Source: Bin5 sp965207495
GTDB lineage: Bacteria > Chloroflexota > Anaerolineae > Caldilineales > Caldilineaceae
Assembly: GCA_965207495.1 (NCBI GenBank)
Contig: OZ242287.1
Span: forward strand, 2,232,001 to 2,296,000
Length of the DNA stretch: 64,000 bases
Direction: 5' to 3'
Below the pieces are notes generated by a model. It was not told where the DNA came from, did not search any database, and saw only the letters and a program-made list of their open reading frames with translations. This document shows, piece after piece, positions 50,842-59,352 of the stretch. Positions within the stretch are counted from its first letter, which is position 1. The number at the start of each line of letters is the position of its first letter. A program made the translations under genes and the position numbers.

Positions 50842-51645
50842 TCATGCGCGAGCAGAATAGATAAGAGGATTCAGCGGCGTGTCGATCGGCTCGCCAATCT
50901 GAGCGCCGGGCAGCCAGCGCTCCCAGTCTCTTTTCTGATTCTCGTTCTTCGGCGGTGCAACCCGCATCCCGTCTTCCATATATATGATGGTCATCACCGC
51001 TCGCATCCTTTCGCTACCATTCGGCCCCGCACGATGAAACGTCCAACCCGAATGAAAGCTGACCTCCCCTAACGCAAACGGGTCAACGCATTTCGGATAG
51101 TCATGCAGCGTGCGCCCGATCTCCCGTTCACTCTCGTCGCTGATCGAAAGGTCCCGGTTCTTCAGCAGCTTGTGGCTTCCGACGCAGAACGAAAGCGGCC
51201 CCATTTCCCGCGGGACCGCCTGCAAGGGAATCCAGGCCGTGACAGTATTGTCGTTTGACAAGGGCCAGTAAAACTGGTCGACATGCCAGGGCGTAAAGCC
51301 GCCTCCCGGTTCCTTATACAACGCCTGATCGTGATACATCCGAACCCCGTCAACGCCCATCAGCTCGGCCGCGATCTTGCCCAGTCGACGGCAGAGCACA
51401 AAACGCTTCACCTTCTCACTGTGCTCCCAAAGATTGGGTATCTGCAAAAAAGCTTTCCCGTAGGTGTTCCGTTCTTCCAAGGCCAGCGTCTGCCTGCTTA
51501 ACGCATGCACCAAGCGAGTGAATTCTGCGCCATACTCCTTCAACACGTCCCGCGACAGCACTCCGGGGAGCTTGACAAAGCCGTCTCGGCGGTAGGCGGC
51601 CATCTTTTCATCGGTAAGCGTATAGTCGTTACTTAATTCGTCCAT
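50842..51645 (-). CDS. phytanoyl-CoA dioxygenase-family protein
   Basis: This 267-residue predicted Fe(II)/2-oxoglutarate-dependent oxygenase has the iron ligands HVD in TPWHVDQFYWPL and the distal histidine in HRAGPNGS. FVKLPGVLS near the N-terminus is typical of the family. Such enzymes hydroxylate small molecules or lipids, and the substrate cannot be read here. ATG 51645 lacks a strong ribosome binding site. It may be co-transcribed with the zinc dehydrogenase gene downstream, which would oxidise an alcohol product. That link is speculative. Confidence 0.88.
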   Translation of the reverse strand: MDELSNDYTLTDEKMAAYRRDGFVKLPGVLSRDVLKEYGAEFTRLVHALSRQTLALEERNTYGKAFLQIPNLWEHSEKVKRFVLCRRLGKIAAELMGVDGVRMYHDQALYKEPGGGFTPWHVDQFYWPLSNDNTVTAWIPLQAVPREMGPLSFCVGSHKLLKNRDLSISDESEREIGRTLHDYPKCVDPFALGEVSFHSGWTFHRAGPNGSERMRAVMTIIYMEDGMRVAPPKNENQKRDWERWLPGAQIGEPIDTPLNPLIYSARA

Positions 51646-51909
51646 TGCATCTGCTTATGACTTTGGCGTCGTGGATTGGTCATTCCGCGATGGGGGGAGA
51701 GTAGTGCGCCAGACACCGGCACTTGAGAAACGCCAGGGAAGGTGCCGCCTACCAACCAAGTAAGCAAGGGCGCCCTTTCCGATTATACCTGAAACGTATG
51801 GAAAGAGCATCCACCTGAATTCAAGGTTGCATCCCAAAAAGGGGGTGAATTCTCACATACCTCTCGTCGCAACCAAGCCACGATCATCTCCAGTCCCAAT
51901 CTCTGGCAA

Positions 51910-52033
51910 CCGTCCACTGACCACTGACCACTGCAGTTGTGCGTTCGGGCCTTCGGCCCTCTCTTGTGCAGGGGCTGCGCCCCCGCAACGCCCCGCCCTT
52001 GCTAGCCACCGTGTGTGTTCTTCCCCGGCATCG
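51910..52033. repeat. composite intergenic repeat, copy C
   Basis: CACTGAC-type heptamers, CCACTGCAGTT, the two GC hairpins GGGCCTTCGGCCC and GGGGCTGCGCCCC, CGCAACGCCCCGCCCTTGCT and TTCTTCCCC follow in the same order as copy A at 28508-28660. It runs directly into the 17-bp array. The preceding 51646-51909 stretch shows nothing recognisable. Confidence 0.8.
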
Positions 52034-52220
52034 TGTCTAGCCCGACAATGTGTCTAGCCCGGCAATGTGTCTAGCCCGGCATTTTGTCTAGCCCGGCAAT
52101 GTGTCTAGCCCGGCTATGTGTCTAGCCCGGCAATGTGTCTAGCCCGGCATTGTGTCTAGCCCGGCATTGTGTCTAGCCCGGCATTTTGTCTAGCGGGGCA
52201 TTGTGTCTAGCCAACAGTGT
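52034..52220. repeat. eleven tandem 17-bp units
   Basis: TGTCTAGCCCGGCAATG-type units repeat with exact 17-base period from 52034 to 52220, eleven copies. TGTCTAG is invariant. The last four bases vary between AATG, ATTT, ATTG and TATG, and units 1 and 10 carry one change each in the middle. The last unit (TGTCTAGCCAACAGTGT) is the variant seen singly in copies A and B. No spacers exist, so it is not a CRISPR array. Confidence 0.92.
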
Positions 52221-52240
52221 TTCCCTCACACCGTCCTGTA

Positions 52241-52263
52241 GGGGCAGGCCTTGTGCCTGCCCT
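52241..52263. repeat. palindromic intergenic element
   Basis: GGGGCAGGC (52241-52249) and GCCTGCCCT (52255-52263) form a stem around CTTGT. Elements of the pattern GTAGGGGC...CTTGTG...GCCC are familiar interspersed repeats in Chloroflexota and some other bacteria. The recollection is not verified by search. Confidence 0.5.
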
Positions 52264-52441
52264 ATCCCCCCTTGATCAATGGATCCCCCGGAAATGCAAG
52301 GCCCTGCGGCCCGCCCTGCGTCTCCCCGAGGGCCGGTCAACAATTCCAGCCGCCGCCGGCACAATCTCCTCGCCAGACTGCCGCCGCGCCAAAATCTGGC
52401 ATCCACCCGAATGCAATGCTGCGGTCGAATGCCAAAGCGTA

Positions 52442-52556
52442 TATAATCGGCCTGAGGCCTTGCCAGATCAGCCCCAGGATGGGCAGGGGGGTCCGGGCCG
52501 CGGACGGCCGACAGACCCCGCTGTTTCCACTGTATCTTGGGAAACTGAACCAAGAT
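52442..52556 (+). promoter_or_regulatory. possible folKP promoter and leader hairpin
   Basis: A TATAAT box (52442-52447) lies about 120 bases before the folKP ATG but has no good -35 box. In the leader, ATCTTGG (52534-52540) pairs with CCAAGAT (52550-52556), 13 bases before the start codon. Both are weak calls. Confidence 0.3.
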
Positions 52557-52569
52557 CACCGGGTGAAAG

Positions 52570-54024
52570 ATGCCCCACACAGCTTACATCGCACTGGGCA
52601 GCAACATCGGAAACCGGGCCGGCTACCTCCACGCCGCGTTGGATGCCATGTCGTCCTATCTGACCGTAGTGGACACATCCCATCTCTACGAAACCGTTCC
52701 CATGCTGGTGACGGAACAACCTCTCTTCCTGAACGCGGTTTGCAAGGTCACCACACACCTTTCGCCGTCAGAACTCCTGCGCGCTGTCAAACAGACCGAA
52801 GTAGCTCTCGGAAGGATGAAGTCGATTCGCTACGGTCCGCGCGTCATCGATCTCGATATCCTGTTCTTCGACGACGCCGTCATCGATACGCCCGATCTGA
52901 CCATTCCCCACCTGGGCATTCCCGATCGAGACTTTGTACTTGCGCCTCTCTTGGATCTGGACTCGACACTTCTCCACCCCCGCCTGCACATGACCGTTCT
53001 GGAGCTCTGGCAGCGGCTGCAAATGCCTGTCCCGCCCCGGGTGCTGCCGTTCGGCGAAAGGCTGTGGCACTGGGGGCAGGGCACTAAACTGATGGGCATA
53101 CTCAACATCACGCCCGACTCGTTTTCCGGCGACGGACTTGCCCAGGGGCCTGATCCGGTGGCGGCAGCGCTGGCGCAAGCGATCCGGTTGGTTGCCGACG
53201 GCGCCGACATTCTCGATGTAGGTGGCTACTCCACTCGGCCGGGGCACGACGACTTGCCTGTCCAAGAGGAGATCAACCGGGTGGTGCCGGTGATCAGCGC
53301 GCTACGCGACGCCCTGGACGTTCCCCTATCGGTCGATACCTTTCGCGTCGAGGTCGCGCAGGCGGCCCTCGACGCTGGTGCCTCTTGGTTGAACGATGTG
53401 TCTGGTATGCGATCAGGCTTTTTGGCTGACGAAGAAAGCCTTGGTGAAAAAGTGGAGCCCCCACGATCTCCATCGTTGCGACCTTCCGCCACAAACGCAA
53501 TGGGCGCGCTGTCGGCCCGCCGGCGTGTTCCGCTCATTCTGATGGACAACCGGGCCCCTCTCCACACCGGGCCACCGTCCACAGACCCGCAAGGAGATCC
53601 GCCTCCACCTCCCGTCGAACCCCTGAACGACATCGTGGCCGATGTACGCAAGGAACTGTTGACGGCACTTGACTTGGCCCGACTTGACGGCGTTCCCCGC
53701 TGGCACCGCATCATCGATCCAGGTATCGGATTCGGAAAAACGCCCACACAGCACGCCTCCCTCATCTCCCGCCTCGATGAGTTCCAGGAACTGGGCTATC
53801 CACTTCTCTTCGGCTGTTCTCGCAAGGGCTTTCTGGGCAAAATGGCGGGTGGCGCTCCGGTCGATGACAGGCTGCCGGCCACCATCGCGGCCAATGCCAT
53901 GGCAGTGGAGCGCGGGGCCCAGATCGTGCGCGTCCACGACGTACGCGAAAACCTGCAGGCGATACGGGTAGTCGACGCCATCTTGGCAGGTTTCTCCGAC
54001 AATCACTTGCCTTCCAGTCGCTGA
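52570..54024 (+). CDS. folKP: HPPK-DHPS bifunctional folate enzyme
   Basis: This 484-residue fusion catalyses two consecutive steps of folate synthesis. Residues 1-150 are 2-amino-4-hydroxy-6-hydroxymethyldihydropteridine pyrophosphokinase (YIALGSNIGNR, ETVPMLVTEQPLFLNAV, GPRVIDLDILFF). Residues 170-484 are dihydropteroate synthase (MGILNITPDSFSGDG, DVGGYSTRPG, SVDTF, DPGIGFGKT, GCSRKGF). The usual GGESTRPG reads GGYSTRPG, and the usual MHxR reads LMDNR. A Ser/Pro-rich insertion of about 20 residues lies near 288-315, with another proline tract at 333-352. ATG 52570 follows GGGTGAAAG. It heads a plus-strand run with the siroheme genes. Confidence 0.93.
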   Translation: MPHTAYIALGSNIGNRAGYLHAALDAMSSYLTVVDTSHLYETVPMLVTEQPLFLNAVCKVTTHLSPSELLRAVKQTEVALGRMKSIRYGPRVIDLDILFFDDAVIDTPDLTIPHLGIPDRDFVLAPLLDLDSTLLHPRLHMTVLELWQRLQMPVPPRVLPFGERLWHWGQGTKLMGILNITPDSFSGDGLAQGPDPVAAALAQAIRLVADGADILDVGGYSTRPGHDDLPVQEEINRVVPVISALRDALDVPLSVDTFRVEVAQAALDAGASWLNDVSGMRSGFLADEESLGEKVEPPRSPSLRPSATNAMGALSARRRVPLILMDNRAPLHTGPPSTDPQGDPPPPPVEPLNDIVADVRKELLTALDLARLDGVPRWHRIIDPGIGFGKTPTQHASLISRLDEFQELGYPLLFGCSRKGFLGKMAGGAPVDDRLPATIAANAMAVERGAQIVRVHDVRENLQAIRVVDAILAGFSDNHLPSSR

Positions 54025-54043
54025 AGAAAGGAGCGCCAACGCG

Positions 54044-54499
54044 ATGCGATATCCACTGACCGTGACCAACCTTCGCGGACTCTTCGCCGTGGTCGTCGGC
54101 GGCGGAACCGTCGGTGAACGCAAAGTGCGAGGCCTCCTGGCCGGAAAAGTCCCCGTCCGTCTGGTCAGCCCGTCTGCAACCCAGCAGATAACCGCCTGGG
54201 CCGAAGAGGGCGAAATCGAATGGATCCGGCGCCGCTACCGCGATGGGGACCTTGAGGGCGCCGCGCTCGTTTTTGCCGCGACCGACCAACGCGCCGTCAA
54301 CCATGAAGTTGCCATGGCTGCCCACACTAAGGGGCTCATGGTAAACGTAGCCGACGCACCGGCCGAAGGGAACTTTCACTCGCCTGCAGTCACCCGAAAG
54401 GACGATCTCATCGTCTCCGTCAGCACCTACTCCGGGCAACCCCGAAAAGCCACCTCAGCACGCGATCGCATCGCCGCGTTACTGGAACAAGAAGAATGA
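54044..54499 (+). CDS. precorrin-2 dehydrogenase (siroheme synthase N-terminal domain)
   Basis: This 151-residue protein corresponds to the Rossmann dehydrogenase part of CysG/Met8 (VVVGGGTVGERKVRGLL at residues 16-32, then VFAATDQRAVNHEVA, NVADAPAEGNFHSPAV). It oxidises precorrin-2 to sirohydrochlorin with NAD. It is short and lacks the C-terminal dimerisation and chelatase extension of many relatives, so iron insertion may need a separate enzyme. ATG 54044 has AAGGAG about 9 bases upstream and comes 19 bases after folKP. The methyltransferase that makes its substrate is next. Confidence 0.92.
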   Translation: MRYPLTVTNLRGLFAVVVGGGTVGERKVRGLLAGKVPVRLVSPSATQQITAWAEEGEIEWIRRRYRDGDLEGAALVFAATDQRAVNHEVAMAAHTKGLMVNVADAPAEGNFHSPAVTRKDDLIVSVSTYSGQPRKATSARDRIAALLEQEE

Positions 54500-54566
54500 G
54501 CACTCGGCCGCAAGTAGACCTGAGTTTCGTCGCCCGCTACACGCCCAGCCGAAAGGCGAGCAGTTC

Positions 54567-55358
54567 ATGACCGGAAAGGCTTACCTGGTGGGCGCCGGAC
54601 CAGGTCGCCCCGACCTGATCACAGTGCGCGGTCTGGCACTCCTGCGCGCCGCCGATGTCGTAATCTACGACCGCCTCATCCCACAGGAGCTCCTGGATGA
54701 GGTCCGTCCCCAGGCTGAGAAAATCTTCGTCGGCAAGCAGGGCTATGGTCCTCGCGCGATGCCGCAGGAAAGCATCAACGCACTCCTGGTGGAACGCGTG
54801 CAGGCCGGCCTTCAGGTCGTGCGCCTGAAAGGCGGCGACGGCTTCGTCTTTGGCCGCGGCGGTGAGGAGTGTCTGGCCCTTGCCGCCGCGGGGCTTGCCT
54901 TTGAAGTAGTGCCCGGCATCAGCTCGGCCATCGCCGCCCCCGCCTACGCCGGAATCCCGGTCACCCATCGCGGCCTGGCCAGTACCTTTACAGTTGTTGC
55001 CGGCTACGAGGATCCCACCAAAGAAGATTCACAAATCGACTGGTCACAGATGGCGAGAGTGCCTACCCTTGTGGTACTGATGGCTGTTCGTTCCGCCGCA
55101 AAGATCTGTGAGGCCCTGGTCGCCCACGGACGCGATCCCGAGTCACCGGCTGCCGCGATCCAAAGCGCATCGACCGTGCACCAGAAAGTCGTGCGGTCTA
55201 CCGTAGCCAGCCTCCCTCAGGCCATGGCAAAGGCTGAGATTCGCGCCCCGGCCGTACTTGTGTTCGGAGAGGTCGTCGAACTTCACGACCTGCTCGACTG
55301 GTTCACCCCACGCGCAGGCGGCGTAGGCTTTGTCCCGCTCGATACGTTTGATCGGTGA
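54567..55358 (+). CDS. cobA: uroporphyrinogen-III C-methyltransferase
   Basis: This 263-residue SAM-dependent methyltransferase makes precorrin-2 for siroheme and cobalamin. YLVGAGPGRPDLITVRG near the N-terminus, VIYDRLIP, VVRLKGGDGFVFGRGGEE (SAM loop) and PVTHRGLASTFTVVAGYE are all family marks. ATG 54567 follows AAGGCGAG. It comes 67 bases after the precorrin-2 dehydrogenase gene, so the two steps are encoded together instead of as one CysG fusion. It is convergent with the decayed nadB remnant. Confidence 0.95.
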   Translation: MTGKAYLVGAGPGRPDLITVRGLALLRAADVVIYDRLIPQELLDEVRPQAEKIFVGKQGYGPRAMPQESINALLVERVQAGLQVVRLKGGDGFVFGRGGEECLALAAAGLAFEVVPGISSAIAAPAYAGIPVTHRGLASTFTVVAGYEDPTKEDSQIDWSQMARVPTLVVLMAVRSAAKICEALVAHGRDPESPAAAIQSASTVHQKVVRSTVASLPQAMAKAEIRAPAVLVFGEVVELHDLLDWFTPRAGGVGFVPLDTFDR

Positions 55359-55494
55359 ATCCGCAGCCGGGCGATTTGCCTCAAGACCACCTTGAGTTCA
55401 CTGCGCCAACCACCATGAGACGACAACCTACTTGCGAAAGTAGCATCCTGCATTTTACCGGTTGGCCCAGGCCGCGCTGGCGACAACGGTCGTG

Positions 55495-55730
55495 GCCCGC
55501 ACCCGCCCGCCGCAGATTCTCTGCCAGCAGCGCGGCCGTACCACCTCTACCTACATAGATGGTACCGCCCTGGGCAATAAAGGTGTTTGTGTTGGGGTTT
55601 TCCCCCACGCGTGAAGAACGTCACCGGCACGCCGGTGTCGGCCAGCTCCAGCGCAGAGGTGGCTCCCGCAATCATGGAGCCAATGATCAGGACGTCGCTG
55701 CGCAGCAGGTCATCCGGTATGGAAGCTGTC
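55495..55730 (-). pseudogene. remnant of nadB (L-aspartate oxidase N-terminus)
   Basis: Directly after nadA on the same strand, one frame encodes SDVLIIGSMIAGATSALELA and DTGVPVTFFTRG, and then the next frame continues ENPNTNTFIAQGGTIYVG and AALLAENLRRAGAG. Together they read as the FAD-binding start of L-aspartate oxidase (about 75 of some 530 codons) broken by a frameshift near 55605 at a G/A run. The FAD motif GSGIAG is also damaged to GSMIAG. Nothing of the remaining enzyme is visible before cobA. The gene is dead, and its position in a nadC-nadA-nadB order supports the identity. Confidence 0.8.
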
Positions 55731-55829
55731 TGCAGGCGTGCGCATAGTTCCCAGGCGACAACTCTTCGCCCTCGCCGCTGGAACACCGCGCGCCGTTGGG
55801 AGGGGTTAAGTGATGGGATTCACTGACCG

Positions 55830-56993
55830 CTAGCCGATCTCCACCATACGCTGGACCGATCGCGCCGCCCTGGCCAGCGTCTCTTCTGGAACGGTTATCT
55901 CGTACTGCATCTTTTCCAGTGCGGCCAGAGTATCTTCCATCGTTATCTGGGCCATATGCGGGCAACGCACAGAGCACAACCGCAGCATCTCCTTGTCCGG
56001 GTTGGCGCCAATAATGTTGTCCCCCATGGAGCATTCGGTCAGAAGCAGGTAACGGGGCGCGTTCGTCTCTTCCACGTGGCGGATCATCGCTGACGTACTG
56101 CCGGTGAAGTCCGATGCTGCAACGACCTCCGGGCTGCACTCAGGATGCGAAAGAACTGCAACATCCGGATACTCGGCGCGCACACGCCGGATGTCGTCCA
56201 CCGTGAACTTGTCGTGGACCTCACACCGGCCATGCCAGCCGATCAGATCGAACGCCTCCGTTTCTAAAGGGATGACCGGGTGACCTGTCTCCTGGTCGCG
56301 GCGAACCGGCGTCTCCAGTTCGATCAAGGCCGGTGATGACTCGCTTCCACCTCCGCCCTCTGCTTCGACCTCGGCGGCCTGCGGAAAAATTATCTGCTTG
56401 CCTGTCTCCTCAGCCACATTCTTGGCCAAATACTCGTCTGGCAGGAAAATTACCCGTTCAGTGTCCAGAGAGTTGACCACCGCAACCGCGTTTCCGCTCG
56501 TGCAGCAAATGTCCGTCTCCGCCTTCACCTCGGCATAGGTGTTCACATAAGTGACCACAGGTACACCGGGAAACTGCGCCTTGAGTCGCCGCACGTCCTC
56601 CGCAGTGATGCTTGCCGCCAGCGAGCACCCTGCCTTCTCCGCCGGAAGGAGGACGGTCTTTTCCGGGCTCAGGATCTTGGCCGTCTCCGCCATGAACTCC
56701 ACGCCGCAGAAAACGATCACGTCCTTGTCGGTCTGTGCCGCCATCCGGCTCAGATAAAGGGAGTCGCCGACAAAGTCCGGGATCGAATGGAACAGCGCCG
56801 CCTCCATGTAATTGTGACCGAGGATGACCGCGTTGCGTTCCTTCTTCAAGCGGTTAATCTCCGCCGCAATTTCCGCCTTGATGCGCAACTCGACGTCAAG
56901 AGCTACGTCCTGAAGCCTGCGCGCAAGCGCTTCGTACATCGACCTGGCATCGGTGATTTCCGCCAGGGGAGTTGTCAGTGTTGCTGCCGTCAT
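55830..56993 (-). CDS. nadA: quinolinate synthase
   Basis: This 387-residue 4Fe-4S enzyme condenses iminoaspartate with dihydroxyacetone phosphate to quinolinate. Visible are AVILGHNYMEAALF, the cluster cysteines in PAEKAGCSLA, SHPECSPEV and, at the C-terminal side, LTECSMGDN/CPHMAQI, and TSGNAVAVVNS. An insertion of acidic and glycine-rich residues (about 205-225) is unusual but lies in a loop. ATG 56993 has GAGGT 7 bases upstream. It is 63 bases after nadC in one operon. Its substrate normally comes from NadB, which is only a remnant here. Confidence 0.95.
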   Translation of the reverse strand: MTAATLTTPLAEITDARSMYEALARRLQDVALDVELRIKAEIAAEINRLKKERNAVILGHNYMEAALFHSIPDFVGDSLYLSRMAAQTDKDVIVFCGVEFMAETAKILSPEKTVLLPAEKAGCSLAASITAEDVRRLKAQFPGVPVVTYVNTYAEVKAETDICCTSGNAVAVVNSLDTERVIFLPDEYLAKNVAEETGKQIIFPQAAEVEAEGGGGSESSPALIELETPVRRDQETGHPVIPLETEAFDLIGWHGRCEVHDKFTVDDIRRVRAEYPDVAVLSHPECSPEVVAASDFTGSTSAMIRHVEETNAPRYLLLTECSMGDNIIGANPDKEMLRLCSVRCPHMAQITMEDTLAALEKMQYEITVPEETLARAARSVQRMVEIG

Positions 56994-57056
56994 GGGTGTT
57001 ACCTCGCTTTTCAGAATCGCGGCCGGCTCAACGCAGCCTTCCTCAATAGGAATACC

Positions 57057-57977
57057 TTAATCCCCCATCTCCAAATCGAAACTGATGTCCAGCGCGGGAA
57101 CCGAATGGGTGAGCGCGCCTACCGAAATATAACTGACGCCGGTCGCGGCAACTGCCGCCACATTCTCAAGGCTTATGCCGCCGGAAGCTTCAAGAGGGAT
57201 CCGACCGGCCGTGATCGACACAGCCTCTTTCATCTGTGCCGCAGTCATATTGTCGAGAAGAATTCGGTCTACGTCAAGCGCCAGCGCTTCTTTCAGTTGC
57301 GCCAGATTCGCCACCTCGACCTCGATCTCCAATGCTGCGTAACTTTCTCTTATGCCCTCTACAGCGGACGCAATACCCCCGGCCGCCGCAATATGATTGT
57401 CCTTGACGAGCGCCATATCGAAAAGACCGAAGCGGTGGTTCATTCCCCCGCCCAGCTGCACCGCTCTCTTGTCAAACACCCGCAACCCCGGTGCCGTCTT
57501 GCGCGTGTCCAGAATGACCGCCTTCGTGCCCTGCGCTGCCTCAACAAAGCCCCTCGTCAAGGTAGCGATACCCGACATGCGTTGCACAAAGTTCAGCGCC
57601 ACCCTCTCTGCCGTCAGCAGGATCTGGGCAGCTCCCGCCGCGCTTGCTATAACTGTTCCTGCGGCAACCCTTTCCCCGTCTGCCGCGAAGGAGCGGAACT
57701 GAACTGGTTGACAAGGACCCTCATTCGAGGCGGCCGACATCCAGTCCACGAGTAGACCATAGGTCAGTTCGACGACATCCAGCCCTGCAATGATCCCTGA
57801 TGTCTTTGCCAAAAAGCGGCCTCTGGCCTGCTTCTCCGCAGGGATCGTTGCCAGAGTAGTAACGTCCCCTGAGCCGATATCTTCCTTCAGTGCCGAGTGA
57901 ACCGCCGGCTCGGCCAGTTTCAGAAATTCGTCCACGCGCAATTCCTCTGCGGCGGCGTGTATTGCCGCACCTGTCAT
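57057..57977 (-). CDS. nadC: nicotinate-nucleotide pyrophosphorylase (carboxylating)
   Basis: This 306-residue quinolinate phosphoribosyltransferase makes nicotinate mononucleotide. ALKEDIGSGDVTT near residue 31, ERVALNFVQRMSGIAT, ILDTRKTAPGLR, GGGMNHRFGLFDM and ALVKDNHI are the conserved active-site stretches. The frame continues upstream to 58466, but the protein homology begins at MTGAAIH (ATG 57977), and a promoter at 57999-58028 fits this start. The ribosome binding site is weak. It is the first gene of nadC-nadA. Confidence 0.93.
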   Translation of the reverse strand: MTGAAIHAAAEELRVDEFLKLAEPAVHSALKEDIGSGDVTTLATIPAEKQARGRFLAKTSGIIAGLDVVELTYGLLVDWMSAASNEGPCQPVQFRSFAADGERVAAGTVIASAAGAAQILLTAERVALNFVQRMSGIATLTRGFVEAAQGTKAVILDTRKTAPGLRVFDKRAVQLGGGMNHRFGLFDMALVKDNHIAAAGGIASAVEGIRESYAALEIEVEVANLAQLKEALALDVDRILLDNMTAAQMKEAVSITAGRIPLEASGGISLENVAAVAATGVSYISVGALTHSVPALDISFDLEMGD

Positions 57978-57998
57978 AAGGATTGGAATCTGCCGCGT

Positions 57999-58028
57999 AG
58001 AATACCAAAAGCGCGATAGATCTACCAA
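57999..58028 (-). promoter_or_regulatory. possible promoter of nadCA
   Basis: On the minus strand TTGGTA (58023-58028) and TATTCT (57999-58004) are 18 bases apart. The start near 57992 leaves about 15 bases of leader. Confidence 0.45.
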
Positions 58029-58198
58029 ACGGGCCGACAGGAATCTAATAGTGGAATGCTGGATCCCCAGCGCCTCTGTTTTGCTCCTGAAGCGAACTGC
58101 CGCGGCGTCAGAATCGCCACCGACTGTGCGTTCAGGGCAACGACGTACTGCCTGCAATACTTTCAACCCCAACGAACCCTCGAGAACAGGGGTGCGCT

Positions 58199-58226
58199 TT
58201 GACTGGCTTATCGGTTCGGTTACACT
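58199..58226 (+). promoter_or_regulatory. possible promoter of the membrane protein-nnrE operon
   Basis: TTGACT (58199-58204) and TACACT (58221-58226) are 16 bases apart. The start near 58233 leaves about 37 bases before ATG 58270. Confidence 0.5.
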
Positions 58227-58269
58227 GAAACCTGGGCAACATGAATCCGTAATGTTCAGTGGAATGTTG

Positions 58270-59352
58270 ATGATGAGTGAAGCAACTCTGTCAGATACCA
58301 TAGCCTCAAGCGCGACCGAACCGCAAGCGCGTTTGTCTCGGGTAAAGCCGATTTCCGGTCTGCGTTTTGATTGGCTAATCAACGTATTGAGCGCGATTTT
58401 CGTCGGCGGGCTGTATTTGGACGGCTGGGCCCACAACCACGGGCGCGTGGACGAGTCATTTTTCACACCCTGGCATGCTTTTTTCTACAGCGGCTTCCTG
58501 CTTGTGGCAATCGCGTTTTGCGGCGCCACAGCCATGAACCGTGCACGTGGGAATCCGCTGACCCTTTCCGTCCCAGATGGTTATCGCCTCACCGGCGTCG
58601 GTCTTTTCATCTTCGCCTCCGGCGGCATCGGCGACATGGTCTGGCACATGCTATTCGGGGTCGAGAGGGGCGTCGAAGCCCTTTTCAGTCCTACCCACAT
58701 TCTATTGGGAGTCGGCATCGGGTTGATTGTTACCGGCCCCCTGCGCGCAGCTTGGCGCCGGCAGGACACGAGCAGTTGGCGCGAGTTGGCGCCAGCGATC
58801 GCTTCTCTGGGCATATTTCTGGCCGCGCTGACCTTTTTCTTGATGTTCTTCTTCCCCGTAACTGTCCTGCTCGGCACGACCGGATCAAACAGCGACTACT
58901 TCCGAAATGATGTGGGCAAAGTGGCCGGCATGGTTGGGGCCACTGTAACCGCCGCGGTGCTGGCCGGCCCTGTTCTCCTGGCTCTCCGCCGCTGGAGACT
59001 GCCTCTGGGGGCAGTTTCAATTGTCCTCTGGACCTCGATCCTGGGCGCTACCATCGTAGACTACGACCGGCCGTTGATGATCTGGCTCGCCCTCGGCATG
59101 GCCGTACCTGCCGCGGTCGTGGACTATCTGGCCTGGCGGGCGAGACCGGTCAGTAGCCCGAACGCCGTGCAATGGCTGGCCCCTGCCATCCCGTTCCTAC
59201 TTTACTGCGGCTACTACGTTGTGCTGTTGTCAACCATAGGGACGACTTGGTCCGTTCACATGTGGACCAGCACAATCGTCATTCCCACACTGGCCTGCTG
59301 GCTTCTCAATTTCCTGCTCGTGCCACCGCAGTTGCCGGAGTCACCTTCGTGA
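58270..59352 (+). CDS. polytopic membrane protein of unknown function
   Basis: This protein of about 360 residues has roughly nine hydrophobic segments. A conserved-looking stretch with several histidines (DGWAHNHGRVDESFFTPWH, around residues 50-68) lies between the first two membrane segments and could bind a metal or haem. I do not know the family's function. The start is uncertain among ATG 58264, 58270 and 58273. 58270 sits 6 bases after GTGGA and behind a plausible promoter. Its TGA stop overlaps the GTG start of nnrE by 3 bases (GTGA), so the two are coupled. Confidence 0.7.
   Translation: MMSEATLSDTIASSATEPQARLSRVKPISGLRFDWLINVLSAIFVGGLYLDGWAHNHGRVDESFFTPWHAFFYSGFLLVAIAFCGATAMNRARGNPLTLSVPDGYRLTGVGLFIFASGGIGDMVWHMLFGVERGVEALFSPTHILLGVGIGLIVTGPLRAAWRRQDTSSWRELAPAIASLGIFLAALTFFLMFFFPVTVLLGTTGSNSDYFRNDVGKVAGMVGATVTAAVLAGPVLLALRRWRLPLGAVSIVLWTSILGATIVDYDRPLMIWLALGMAVPAAVVDYLAWRARPVSSPNAVQWLAPAIPFLLYCGYYVVLLSTIGTTWSVHMWTSTIVIPTLACWLLNFLLVPPQLPESPS

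Noticed and set aside
52034..52220. Tandem array considered as a CRISPR array
   Set aside because: The 17-bp units are directly adjacent with no unique spacers, and no cas gene lies in the window.
58192..58378. RFDWLI coded twice, before and inside the membrane-protein gene, suggesting a duplicated exon-like segment
   Set aside because: Only six residues match, the first copy lies in the predicted promoter region, and the flanks do not align.
57978..58466. 163-codon upstream extension of the nadC frame
   Set aside because: NadC homology starts at 57977. The extension overlaps the divergent membrane-protein gene and a plausible promoter.
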